A DNA stretch of 64,000 bases from Bacteroidota bacterium (GTDB lineage: Bacteria > Bacteroidota > Bacteroidia > Cytophagales > Cytophagaceae): positions 1 through 64,000 of the forward strand of contig JAEWAY010000036.1 in NCBI GenBank assembly GCA_023391415.1, given 5' to 3'. A model generated the notes under the pieces. That model saw only the letters and a list, made by a program, of their open reading frames with translations. It was not told the DNA's origin and did no database searches. The translations under genes and the position numbers were made by a program. Shown in pieces: positions 1 through 8,461 of this stretch (positions within the stretch are counted from its first letter, which is position 1; every line of letters begins with the position of its first letter).

Positions 1-1429
1 TGCTGCTGTATACCACATGACCATAGGTTTCCTGCTCCCTTGGTACAAAGACCTCCTGAAAAAGCCCTCCGTACATCGTATGGAATTTCTTACGGTGTTC
101 ATCCTTGGGAACGATGGTGGTAAAAGGGCTTGGGTTCTGATTGGTAAACTGTGCAGGAAATTCCCCGGACAGGATGATTTTTTGCATCTCTACCGGCATC
201 TGGCGGTAACCCAGTTCTTTTAAACGCCCAAGGTGGCTTTCCAGCCGGACGATAAGCGGAGCAATGGCGGGGTCTTTACGAAGGGTCGCTATATGACTGG
301 TTCCCTTTTGCAGGGCATAGTTTTTCAGCCTTGTATCCAGTATCTGTTGTTTCAGTAGTATAGCGTTCAGATTCAGTGAATCGTGACTTAACACTAAATC
401 AGCGCACTGTTCCATAAAATCGGCATCTTTGAGGCCATAATGCCGTTCGTAGCTTTTGGCAAGATGTACCAGGCAAAGGCCGACGGCCTGCTTCTCGTCA
501 TAGGTACGCAGGGCGATACCGCTGCGTATAGCCTCACTGGGCGTATGGGTAAGGGTTTGTATCGTACCGTCGCCCGGATGTCCGGCGGTGGCAAGCTCTA
601 CATTGTAATAATGCCCTTTGGGGTCTTGGTGCTGTATGTAAATATGCTGGGGAGCGGTACATAGCCGTGCGCCTGCCTCCAAACGGTCTGATAGGATTTT
701 GTACAGGGCGGTCAGCGCAAAACAGTTGCCCCGTCCTTCTTCCGAGCGCAGCAGACCAATCACCTGCGAATGGCTCCAGTCTTTTTGTCCGAAGGGGTCT
801 TCCCCCGCATAGCGGAAAGGCGCATGTTTACGGGAATAAAAAACGGTGGTATCGGTCAGGTAGGCGAAGATAGCCCAGTTGCTCAGGGCCTGACGGTACA
901 GCTCTTTCTTTTCTTCGGGCAGGTAACGCAGGTCCGCCAGCTTGAAATAGCCGTCCGCGTCCGCTCTGGCATCCAGACGCAGGGTATCGCTCCGGTCGTT
1001 GGCCCGGACAAGCTGCCGGACACGGTACTCGTAGAGGTCAATCGTGCCTTGAAAATCTTCATAGCGGTATACCTGATTATGGTAAGGATTTTCGCTGACA
1101 AATACCGCCCGCTCAAAATCCGGTTCCCTTGCTCCGGAAAGCATCTGTGCCAGCTCTTCATAAGCCAGCGCATAATAATCCGTCTCGTTATCTTCTTGTT
1201 CCTGTTGTACAATTTCCGTTTCGGCTTCCGTTTGCATTTCAATTACAGCTTCTTCCACGGCTTCCGGTTCCGCTGTTTGTAACGGCTCAGACAGGCTTAT
1301 GACTTGCTCCGGTACAGCTTCCGTTTTCTCCTGAGTGCTTCGGGCGGTCTTTTCCGACCGGCAGGCAGACAGGAGAAATAACAGAGAGGTCATGAAAATC
1401 GCTGAGGCAAAAAAAGTATTCATGTTCAT
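1..1429 (-). CDS. Exported lipoprotein with transglutaminase-like fold (3' end missing)
   Basis: This frame is open from an ATG at 1427-1429 to the left edge (476 codons, no stop), so the gene is partial. Residues 1-23 form a lipoprotein signal ending in LLSAC (Cys23), followed by a Glu/Gln-rich linker to about residue 85. A transglutaminase-like core is visible: Cys236 in EGRGNCFALTALYKIL, His262 in APQHIYIQH and Asn276 in HYYNVELA. It resembles the SirB1/Transglut_core2 type rather than animal transglutaminases, so protease-like or structural roles are possible. It lies 41 bp downstream of a second protein with the same Cys-His-Asn spacing, probably in one operon. No specific function can be assigned. 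Confidence 0.75.
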   Translation of the reverse strand, partial: MNMNTFFASAIFMTSLLFLLSACRSEKTARSTQEKTEAVPEQVISLSEPLQTAEPEAVEEAVIEMQTEAETEIVQQEQEDNETDYYALAYEELAQMLSGAREPDFERAVFVSENPYHNQVYRYEDFQGTIDLYEYRVRQLVRANDRSDTLRLDARADADGYFKLADLRYLPEEKKELYRQALSNWAIFAYLTDTTVFYSRKHAPFRYAGEDPFGQKDWSHSQVIGLLRSEEGRGNCFALTALYKILSDRLEAGARLCTAPQHIYIQHQDPKGHYYNVELATAGHPGDGTIQTLTHTPSEAIRSGIALRTYDEKQAVGLCLVHLAKSYERHYGLKDADFMEQCADLVLSHDSLNLNAILLKQQILDTRLKNYALQKGTSHIATLRKDPAIAPLIVRLESHLGRLKELGYRQMPVEMQKIILSGEFPAQFTNQNPSPFTTIVPKDEHRKKFHTMYGGLFQEVFVPREQETYGHVVYSS

Positions 1430-1470
1430 AAAAATAGATAATCTGTTAATAGGTACTTTAGTTATGAAGG

Positions 1471-2892
1471 TTAAAAAAACAGGTTTCGTTTGCGTTTGGC
1501 ATCTATACCGCTTTCCCGTTGTAGACGGCTTTTGTGGTCGTAGTGTGCCATCAGACGCATGTATTCCGGCTCCGGCATTTCCTGTATGCCCAGCGCGGCC
1601 ACCTGTTCCATATAATTCCGGTAGCGGTCCCATGCTTCCTGCACATCCGGATAGGCTGCCATCCTGCTCAGGCTGGTAATACCTCTGTCTCTCGCCTTTC
1701 TGTACAGGGCATCGGCATACAGGCGTTTGTGCAGGTAATCACAGGCGATACTGATGTAAAACTGGCCCGGAAAGGCCGATTTACCCAGTTCTATACAGCT
1801 CCACAGAAACTCATGGTTTCCCATCCAGTGTTCCCGGACAAAGCTTGCGCCCAAATCAAACAGCACGGAGGCTACCGTCTGATGTTTGTCCAGATTGTGA
1901 ATGTAGAAGCTGTTTTGGTAGGCTCCGGCCATAGCAGGCAGGGTTTCCATGTAGAAAGCATCGGGCAGATAGTTGTCTACGGTCGTTTCGTAGTTGATAA
2001 CACTTCCCCCATTGTTACGGAACCGGATAAAGGAATGCTGCGGGTTGTAGGCCATATAGGCCTCTACGCCCAGTGCTTCGGCCAGCAGCAGATATACCAC
2101 CGGCAGGGTATGGCACTGACCGCTGCCGGTAGCCAGTGTCTTGGTCACAAAATAATTGCGACGGTCTTTTCCTATCGGGTCTATAAAGTCATAGTAATAC
2201 GGCAGGTGGCCCTTGCGCTCCCCCTTGGAATGTATATAGAGGGTATCGCCCATGAACTTCTGAATACCCATATGCAGGGCTTCCGAATCGTGGAGGGGAT
2301 AGTTGTTCTCACGAAGCCACTGCCGGATAAAAGCAGCATTGCCCGCTATGATTTTGGAATACTCTTCATAGCTCAGGTGCAGATTGCCGTAAGCTGCTTC
2401 TGCCAGATAAAAAGCGTCCTTGACAGACAGGTCACGTCTGCCTTGCAACATATCAGCGATAAGGTCACGGGCTTTGATATAGCGGGGCAAATCGTCCAGA
2501 TAGGCTTTGCTCTGATAGTAGGCTTTTTCACTGGCTATAAAGTCATTGCGTTCACTTTCCCGCAGGAGTTCTTTCATTTCATTTTGAAGCCGTAGCTGTG
2601 GCGGTACAACGGGCTTGCCGGTAAACTCATAGGTTTCCTTTGGGGAAGGTGTATGTCCGAAACGCTGTCTGAATTCTTCATTCTGCTGCCGGATACGCTG
2701 CGCATCCTGCTCCCGCATGTGTTGCAGGATATTGGCAGGCGGACCAACCGGAGGATTCTGCCCGAAATTGCCCTGCCGTATGCCTCCCTGTGGAGTAAAA
2801 ACAGGTTGGGCGATAACAGAAAACAGCCCGGTAAAAAGAACGAGTGCAACAGATGCACAAAAAAATCTAATACTCATAATGATGCGGTTCAT
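1471..2892 (-). CDS. Secreted transglutaminase-like protein
   Basis: A 473-residue protein with a signal peptide at residues 1-29 (ending in SVIAQ) and no lipobox. A proline/glutamine-rich stretch follows, with a charged helical region at about 55-150. The likely catalytic triad is Cys260 in GSGQCHTLPVVYLLL, His286 in NPQHSFIRF and Asn300 in VINYETT. The spacing Cys+26 to His and +14 to Asn is identical to the downstream lipoprotein, so the two are probably diverged duplicates. Such exported transglutaminase-fold proteins can be proteases, amidases or inactive scaffolds, and the sequence does not decide which. A strongly folded 120-nt element lies 46 bp upstream. Confidence 0.75.
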   Translation of the reverse strand: MNRIIMSIRFFCASVALVLFTGLFSVIAQPVFTPQGGIRQGNFGQNPPVGPPANILQHMREQDAQRIRQQNEEFRQRFGHTPSPKETYEFTGKPVVPPQLRLQNEMKELLRESERNDFIASEKAYYQSKAYLDDLPRYIKARDLIADMLQGRRDLSVKDAFYLAEAAYGNLHLSYEEYSKIIAGNAAFIRQWLRENNYPLHDSEALHMGIQKFMGDTLYIHSKGERKGHLPYYYDFIDPIGKDRRNYFVTKTLATGSGQCHTLPVVYLLLAEALGVEAYMAYNPQHSFIRFRNNGGSVINYETTVDNYLPDAFYMETLPAMAGAYQNSFYIHNLDKHQTVASVLFDLGASFVREHWMGNHEFLWSCIELGKSAFPGQFYISIACDYLHKRLYADALYRKARDRGITSLSRMAAYPDVQEAWDRYRNYMEQVAALGIQEMPEPEYMRLMAHYDHKSRLQRESGIDAKRKRNLFF

Positions 2893-2937
2893 TCATAAAA
2901 AAAAGTAAAAAAGGAGCGTGAGCTAATTCCTTTACTC

Positions 2938-3056
2938 GTCACAGAGGCTCTACCACGAGCCCGAAGCACAAAGCAAAAGGAACGCCCACGCTATACCGCA
3001 GGCGTTTCCACTTTTACTCTCCTGTGCTTCGTTGAAATGTGGTAGATTTCTGTGAC
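2938..3056. promoter_or_regulatory. Four-tier nested inverted repeat (long hairpin)
   Basis: Four complementary segment pairs nest in perfect order: 2938-2945 with 3049-3056 (8 bp), 2949-2956 with 3039-3046 (8 bp), 2962-2970 with 3023-3031 (9 bp), and 2979-2986 with 3001-3009 (one bulge), extended by AAAAG/CTTTT. Transcribed leftward it would be a structured leader for the gene starting at 2892. As single-stranded DNA it could be a transfer or replication origin fold. Single mismatches are confined to short internal loops, which argues for selection on structure. The identity of the element is unknown. Confidence 0.75.
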
Positions 3057-3258
3057 AGGAAAATTGAAGCGTAACGCTGTTATTTTATTAAAATACTATC
3101 GTATGATTTAGTCTTTTTTCTCTCTTATAGTCTTCTGTATTGGTTATTAGATTCAAAGATAAAAAACTTATTGTATTCCTGTCGTAAAAAATTAGTTCAG
3201 ACCAAAAAAAATGGAAAGACACGCAATCATAACGAATCAGTTTATGTGGAGTTTTAAA

Positions 3259-3399
3259 TTATTCAGCGATGAGCACCCTTTTTGTTATTACCCCTTCACG
3301 GGTTTGAACTGTCAGAGTATAGATAGCTGCTGCGTAGTTGCTCACATCCAATGGCGCTTCTGTAGTACTCGTAGCCTGAATACGGAAAAACACTCTTCT
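3259..3399 (-). pseudogene. Orphan C-terminal fragment of a T9SS-sorted protein
   Basis: On the minus strand a frame bounded by a stop at 3400-3402 and ending at 3259-3261 encodes about 45 residues, ending with LDVSNYAAAIYTLTVQT and a KRVLIAE terminus. That is a typical type A T9SS sorting domain (beta strands plus a final KR-hydrophobic stretch), with nothing of the cargo protein left. No ATG is present (a GTG lies at 3391-3393). I read it as the remnant of a deleted surface protein, or the broken end left by recombination between T9SS genes. Confidence 0.7.
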
Positions 3400-3414
3400 T
3401 TAAAAAATGTATAA

Positions 3415-3980
3415 TCTATTTTTTAGTAGATAACACTATATAGATATACATTTTATTTATAAATAAATAAAACATGGCACACTTCGTACAATACCGCTAA
3501 AGCATTGATATATTAATATTTCATACTGATATATATCAATGTTTTATTTCAAGTAATATGTGGGTTATATAAAATAAAATACGTATGTTTGTTCCGTTGA
3601 GCGGTTGTTTTTTGCACGTTCAACCCAGCTAAAACAATATAAACTCACTTTCGTCGCTTCGTTATATCTCCATAGCTATGGAGAGGGGGTATAATCCTTT
3701 CTAAGAAGCTTTTTCAGAAACAACAAAAATTAGTTCACGCTATTGTGAACCATGTATTTATTGTATTCAACTTTAAACCAGCTATGCCTATGAAGAAATA
3801 GATTTACTTCTTTTTACATGTTACCAACCGGTCATAGTTGGTGACTGTAGTATATTGTTTTAGCTTTTGTATAAGGCTGGTAGGTAGTACATCTGCATAC
3901 GATGAATTACCGGACGGTTATTGTATTGCCAGCTAAATTTCATTATTTATTATTAACCAGTATTTTTAAATTTAACCACA
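3415..3980. other. AT-rich spacer upstream of the first T9SS gene, with dyads
   Basis: No convincing gene is seen here. The spacer holds a perfect 10-bp inverted repeat, ATTGATATAT at 3504-3513 and its complement at 3531-3540, and a smaller one, GTTCAC/GTGAAC, at 3733-3750. Either could be an operator or the stem of a leader RNA for the large surface protein starting at 3981. No clear TAnnTTTG promoter was found. Confidence 0.5.
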
Positions 3981-6365
3981 ATGATGGAAAAAATTTATCA
4001 ACCGATACAGGCGCTTTTTAAAAAAGCCCTGCCTGTTATATTAGCATCGGCCGTATATACGGCCAATGCCCAGGTCGCTTTGGATACCGATAAAGAAAAG
4101 GGTAGCTATGGAGATCCCGAGATTACTGTAAATACAGGCGATGCCTGCTCCACCTACGACCTTTCAGGCAATCCGGAAAGCCGTACGTTTACGTTCGGAG
4201 GTGTAACCTTAAATAGTCCTACTTATTCGTGGTCCGCTATTGGAGGGATTTCTATTTCCGGCTCTACCACAGGGGCTTCTGTTTCCGTGGCTCCGAAAAT
4301 AGACGACAAAGGCCGGTACAACAAAGGCCGTCTCAAAGTGTATTATACAGGAACCATCGACTCTACGATTACCGTAACTACTTGTCCTGTTTGTGATGGT
4401 CCAGACCCGGGGCCCATAACACAAAAAATACAGGTTCCCAAGTCGGGTACTGCCTGGGTAGATATTTACCAGAAGTTTGAGTACGATGACCAGATTGTAG
4501 GACCTGTTTGTGTTTCCGAAGATGATTCTGTTGCTTACTCCATCAAAGACCTTGTAAGCGGTAATATCGACGACGGCATAGGCATAGATTCCTATTTCTG
4601 GGACATTGATGATTTTATTAGTATTATAGAGGATGGAGAACCTTCCTATGTTTCAGGTGATAATAGTGCCTATACCTTCCTGTTTGCAGCAAATCCTGCT
4701 GGCGGGGAGCAGATAAAGGTAACCGTAGGTCGCTGCAATGTAGGCGATGCCGGTAAGCAAAAAGTAAAAACCCTTGCTCCTAAACTACCTAAAGCACAGG
4801 TCTCCGGTGCTACAAATTGTATTCCGACTTCCGCTTCTCAGGCTACTCTTACTCTTATTCCGGTCACTGGTGTTAAATACAAGTGGGTATTGGGCAACGC
4901 TAACTTTAGCTTTGCTCCCGGCTCAGGAGAAAACAGTCAGCCAAGCGTTACGGTAAATATCGGGAAAGAAAGCGGACTTATTTATCTTGTTTCTTCCGCC
5001 GATCCGGAATCGCCAAAGTACTGTAATGAAACCACGGTTACAGATACTATCCGCATCAAACGTAGTCTGGACGGTAGCGTAAAAATTGTAAAAGATACCT
5101 GTGTAACTCCGGGAAACTATAGCTATACCCTGTCTCCGAACCCCAATGCAAGGCTTAACTGGCAGCTACCCCCTGTAGGCTGGTCTATGGACCCTGACAA
5201 CGCACATGCCGCTACCGTACCTGTCACTGTAGCCAGCAATGCTCTCTCTGGCACAATAACAGTAGCAACGGAGGAATGCCCTGATGAAACCATTAGCCAG
5301 AATGTATATGTAGCTCCTGCAACTCCGGGACTTATCACGGGCGATACCTGTGTGGAAAAAAGTACAAGCAAGACGTATTCAATAAGCGCTGTGCCTAATG
5401 CCACCAGCTATACATGGTCTTATCCATCGGGCTTTACGCCAACCACAGGTATTACCGGTACATCCGTTACTTTCAATGTTACAACCAACGCTGTAGCGGG
5501 TACTATCAGCGTAGTGGCCAATGGTTGTGCAGGGCCTACTTCGCCAAGGTCTATAGCTGTAAATTTTGAACCTACAAGACCAGGTACTATTACCCGCAAT
5601 CCTTCAGGATGTATTAACAGAGGCATTGCAGACACGATTACCTTCACCGCTGCCAATTGTGTAGCCGGTCAGACATATGAGTGGGAAGTACCCGCTGGCT
5701 GGACTAAAGTAGCTCCTGTTGACAAATGTTCGCTTACCGTATATACCAACGGAGTAGCCGGAACGCAGCAAAAAGTGAAAGTTTACGCTAAAAACAACTG
5801 TGGAAACAGTGTGGCTGACAGCATCGGAGTAGATGTGGCCGGTGTTGGTGCAGTTACCATTTCCGTTACCCCATTACTTGATGAAAATGATATACAAATT
5901 GGGGAGTTCTATATAGCGACTAACGTTAGCGGCGCAACTTACCAGTGGTTTCAGGATGGAGTTCCGATTGATGGAGAAACCACAAGGTTCCTTTCTCTTA
6001 CAGGCTCAGAAACGGCTCAGATATGTGTGAGAGTGACCAAAGACGGCTGCATGACGCAGACATGCAGAAACTCTAACTGGGCCAACAGCAGCGCGCGAAT
6101 GGCCTCAGGTACTTCTGCCGGCATCGCCTCTTCCTTAAAGCTGTATCCCAATCCTGCCAGCGAGCAGCTAAACATCGAAATAAAGGGCAACGATACGCAA
6201 GGAAGCTATACCCTGTTCAATACCAAGGGTTCGGTATTGCGCAAAGGCGTGTTAAACAGCAAACACGAAGTACTGAATACTTCGTCTCTCGAAGCGGGCA
6301 CTTATATCATGGAAGTAAACCTGTCTGGCGAAACCATCTATAAGCGTTTTACCATAAGTAAATAA
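3981..6365 (+). CDS. Large T9SS-exported surface protein with Ig/PKD-like repeats
   Basis: A 794-residue protein with a signal peptide (residues about 1-31, ending in TANAQ). It then has a series of beta-rich repeats of roughly 80-90 residues with recurring patterns such as YxWxxP, GxxxTVxV and paired cysteines, typical of PKD/Ig-like repeats in Bacteroidota adhesins. The last ~75 residues are a type A T9SS sorting domain beginning LKLYPNPASEQLNIEI and ending in a KRFTISK terminus. It should be exported across the outer membrane and anchored or released at the surface. Its ligand is unknown. The start could be Met1 or Met2. A strong terminator follows the stop. Confidence 0.85.
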   Translation: MMEKIYQPIQALFKKALPVILASAVYTANAQVALDTDKEKGSYGDPEITVNTGDACSTYDLSGNPESRTFTFGGVTLNSPTYSWSAIGGISISGSTTGASVSVAPKIDDKGRYNKGRLKVYYTGTIDSTITVTTCPVCDGPDPGPITQKIQVPKSGTAWVDIYQKFEYDDQIVGPVCVSEDDSVAYSIKDLVSGNIDDGIGIDSYFWDIDDFISIIEDGEPSYVSGDNSAYTFLFAANPAGGEQIKVTVGRCNVGDAGKQKVKTLAPKLPKAQVSGATNCIPTSASQATLTLIPVTGVKYKWVLGNANFSFAPGSGENSQPSVTVNIGKESGLIYLVSSADPESPKYCNETTVTDTIRIKRSLDGSVKIVKDTCVTPGNYSYTLSPNPNARLNWQLPPVGWSMDPDNAHAATVPVTVASNALSGTITVATEECPDETISQNVYVAPATPGLITGDTCVEKSTSKTYSISAVPNATSYTWSYPSGFTPTTGITGTSVTFNVTTNAVAGTISVVANGCAGPTSPRSIAVNFEPTRPGTITRNPSGCINRGIADTITFTAANCVAGQTYEWEVPAGWTKVAPVDKCSLTVYTNGVAGTQQKVKVYAKNNCGNSVADSIGVDVAGVGAVTISVTPLLDENDIQIGEFYIATNVSGATYQWFQDGVPIDGETTRFLSLTGSETAQICVRVTKDGCMTQTCRNSNWANSSARMASGTSAGIASSLKLYPNPASEQLNIEIKGNDTQGSYTLFNTKGSVLRKGVLNSKHEVLNTSSLEAGTYIMEVNLSGETIYKRFTISK

Positions 6366-6394
6366 TCTGTTTGTTTACTGCTGTTTTATCCAGT

Positions 6395-6424
6395 AGCCCG
6401 GGGAGTTTCTCCGGGCTATTGTTA
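6395..6424 (+). terminator. Intrinsic terminator, copy 1
   Basis: The stem AGCCCGG (6395-6401) with CCGGGCT (6411-6417) is followed by a T-rich run, 30 bp after the stop of the T9SS gene. The same hairpin and its flanks recur at 8329. Confidence 0.85.
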
Positions 6425-6557
6425 TTTGTTAAATAAAAGAGCATAACAGGGTTACATATAGAATAAAAAAAGTATATATAATTTATATTGCTCAGGTTTA
6501 GAGTAGTCTCCCGTTTTTTAGGGACTAGCGTTTTTTTAATACAAAATTGGATCAGAT

Positions 6558-8288
6558 ATGAAAAAAACAATATACTTACTATTCTTATTTAGCGCCTGCA
6601 CGCTTGCTGCCCATGCCCAGAGATGGAGCTACGATACGCTTTCAGAAAAGAAGGTATCAATGAATATAGCGGTAAATGGTAATAAAATATTCTTTCATTC
6701 TGGTAGTAAAAAGATTGGGAGTTCAACAGTTAAGGTAACACAGACCGATATTTTTGATGTACAAACAGGAAAAAGGACAACAGTTCCTCTTCCGACAGGT
6801 TCTCTTGGAAGAACTCTTGGAGCTACTGCGGTAGTTGGCAGTAAGGTATTGTTTGCAGGGGGCTTTGCTTCCTCAAATCTGGTAGACATCTACGATACAC
6901 TTACAAACACCTGGTCAACTACCAACCTCTCTCTGGACAGATACTATCTGGCAGGAATAGGAGCCGGCGGAAGGGCTTTTTTTGCCGGAGGTAACAGTGG
7001 GTCTATAAATAACGAAACAAATAAAGTTGATATATATAATGTAGGCACAGGAGTATGGACAAGCACGATCTTACCTTGGTTTGGAGCACAACGTTTAACC
7101 GCTGCTTCTGTAGGAGACAAAATCCTGTTTGCGGGTGGCGATTACACCAATAGCTATTATTATAATACGGTTACTATTTATAATACTAACACGAATCAAT
7201 GGCTTCCTAATGCTATCTTGTCACAATATAAAACAGGACTGACAAGCCTTGTTTATAACGATAAGGTTTATTTTGTTGGGGGAAACGCCGAGGATAAAGA
7301 TACCAATCTTAAATATCCATCCGATACCATAGATATTTACGACAATGCCACTGGTACATGGAGTACCATGAAAATTCCCCGGTTGATGGATAGACATTTA
7401 GGTGGTAAAAGAGCCTATATACAATCAGCACAGGCAGGCTGTAAAATGTTTCTTGTACCTACTCCAAATCCTCGTGGAGGGAATGGAGTTTTCATTCCTG
7501 GGTTTGCAGATACTATCGCCGTATACGACTTTGCCCGTAGTACATGGAGTTATCTTCCACTGCCTCATCCCAGAACGCAGGTAAGCATTGCGGCGGCAAA
7601 GAATAAGGTATATTTTGCCGGGGGAGCAGATGTATGGACAATGGAGTGGCTCAATCATATAGACATACTTACCCTTGAGCCTAAGCTACAACTGGCGGTA
7701 GACAATATCCCTTCCACACAATACGATTTTGGCAAGGTAGTAACAGGTGAAGAAAAAACGATCATAGCGCGACTAAGCAACGAAGGAGACTACGACCTGC
7801 TGTTTAGTACCATGCCCCATAGAATAACCGTCAGCGGAGATACAGAAGACTTTACCATAGATAAGAGCGCTATAGAATCAGTAGATACACTTAGCCCTGC
7901 TCAGGTTATAAACCTGCCAGTCGTGTTTTCGCCACTTACTACAGGCACTAAACAACTCGCCATCACTATTTATAGCGACGACCCTGAAAACCCCATCTAT
8001 ACCTATACCCTCAAAGGTGAGGGTGACGATGCCGTTACATCGGTAAAAAACTCCATCAGTACTGCGTTTAAGATATATCCCAATCCCGCTACAGATTTAG
8101 TACAAATAGAATCAACAGCCAATGAAGCCATATACCTACAGGTAGCGAACAGTCAGGGTATGGTGATAAAAGACAAAGTATTGTTAAAGGATACCTTCAT
8201 AGACATGTCGGCTTTTTCCACAGGTCTTTATTTCTTCAAGTTCAGTAATGAGAAATTTACAGAAGTGATGAAGGTGGTGAAGAAGTAA
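6558..8288 (+). CDS. T9SS-exported Kelch-repeat protein
   Basis: A 576-residue protein. Residues 1-20 are a signal peptide ending in AHAQ. Residues about 25-370 contain repeated Kelch-type blades (GNKIFF, GSKVLFAGG, GGRAFFAGG, GDKILFAGG, DKVYFVGG, NKVYFAGG), each followed by an IYD/IYN..TxxWS strand, which predicts a six-bladed beta-propeller. A domain around 380-485 (YDFGKVVTGEEKTIIARLSN onward) resembles the ASH/choice-of-anchor D fold. The C-terminus is a T9SS sorting domain (FKIYPNPATDLVQIES, ending MKVVKK). It is likely a surface binding protein or adhesin. Its terminator nearly copies that of the preceding gene. Confidence 0.85.
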   Translation: MKKTIYLLFLFSACTLAAHAQRWSYDTLSEKKVSMNIAVNGNKIFFHSGSKKIGSSTVKVTQTDIFDVQTGKRTTVPLPTGSLGRTLGATAVVGSKVLFAGGFASSNLVDIYDTLTNTWSTTNLSLDRYYLAGIGAGGRAFFAGGNSGSINNETNKVDIYNVGTGVWTSTILPWFGAQRLTAASVGDKILFAGGDYTNSYYYNTVTIYNTNTNQWLPNAILSQYKTGLTSLVYNDKVYFVGGNAEDKDTNLKYPSDTIDIYDNATGTWSTMKIPRLMDRHLGGKRAYIQSAQAGCKMFLVPTPNPRGGNGVFIPGFADTIAVYDFARSTWSYLPLPHPRTQVSIAAAKNKVYFAGGADVWTMEWLNHIDILTLEPKLQLAVDNIPSTQYDFGKVVTGEEKTIIARLSNEGDYDLLFSTMPHRITVSGDTEDFTIDKSAIESVDTLSPAQVINLPVVFSPLTTGTKQLAITIYSDDPENPIYTYTLKGEGDDAVTSVKNSISTAFKIYPNPATDLVQIESTANEAIYLQVANSQGMVIKDKVLLKDTFIDMSAFSTGLYFFKFSNEKFTEVMKVVKK

Positions 8289-8328
8289 AACAAGCCGGTC
8301 ATTTTTTCTTAGTTTGTTTTTATCCAAT

Positions 8329-8358
8329 AGCCCGGGGAGTTTCTCCGGGCTATTTTAT
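8329..8358 (+). terminator. Intrinsic terminator, copy 2
   Basis: AGCCCGG (8329-8335) pairs with CCGGGCT (8345-8351), followed by TATTTTATT. Together with its upstream flank TTTTATCCA it matches the terminator at 6395 over about 37 bp with one difference. Confidence 0.85.
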
Positions 8359-8371
8359 TGATAGTTGCATG

Positions 8372-8405
8372 TTTTAAATAGTAACAATCATGTTACTATT
8401 TAAAA
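8372..8405. promoter_or_regulatory. Perfect 14-bp dyad, likely operator of the MerR-like gene
   Basis: TTTTAAATAGTAAC (8372-8385) is followed by six bases and its exact complement at 8392-8405. It lies between the terminator of the Kelch gene and the MerR-like regulator, 57 bp before its likely start. MerR-family proteins bind dyads of this size, so autoregulation is a reasonable inference. A stem-loop in the leader mRNA is the alternative. Confidence 0.6.
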
Positions 8406-8461
8406 ATATATTTACAAAATACCTTGATTTTTTAAATACCTTTATCCATATTAATATTATA

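Noticed and set aside
440..1282. Several plus-strand reading frames of 60-170 codons in the first 1.3 kb
   Set aside because: They are antisense to the lipoprotein frame at 1-1429, which has a signal, lipobox and conserved catalytic motifs, and they resemble no family.
3211..3414. A 67-codon plus-strand frame with an ATG
   Set aside because: It lies across the minus-strand sorting-domain fragment, which has recognisable T9SS sequence, and has no promoter or homology signal.
8390..8461. In-frame ATG giving a longer MerR-like protein
   Set aside because: It sits inside the 14-bp dyad and the added residues are AT-rich low complexity, whereas family similarity begins after ATG 8462.
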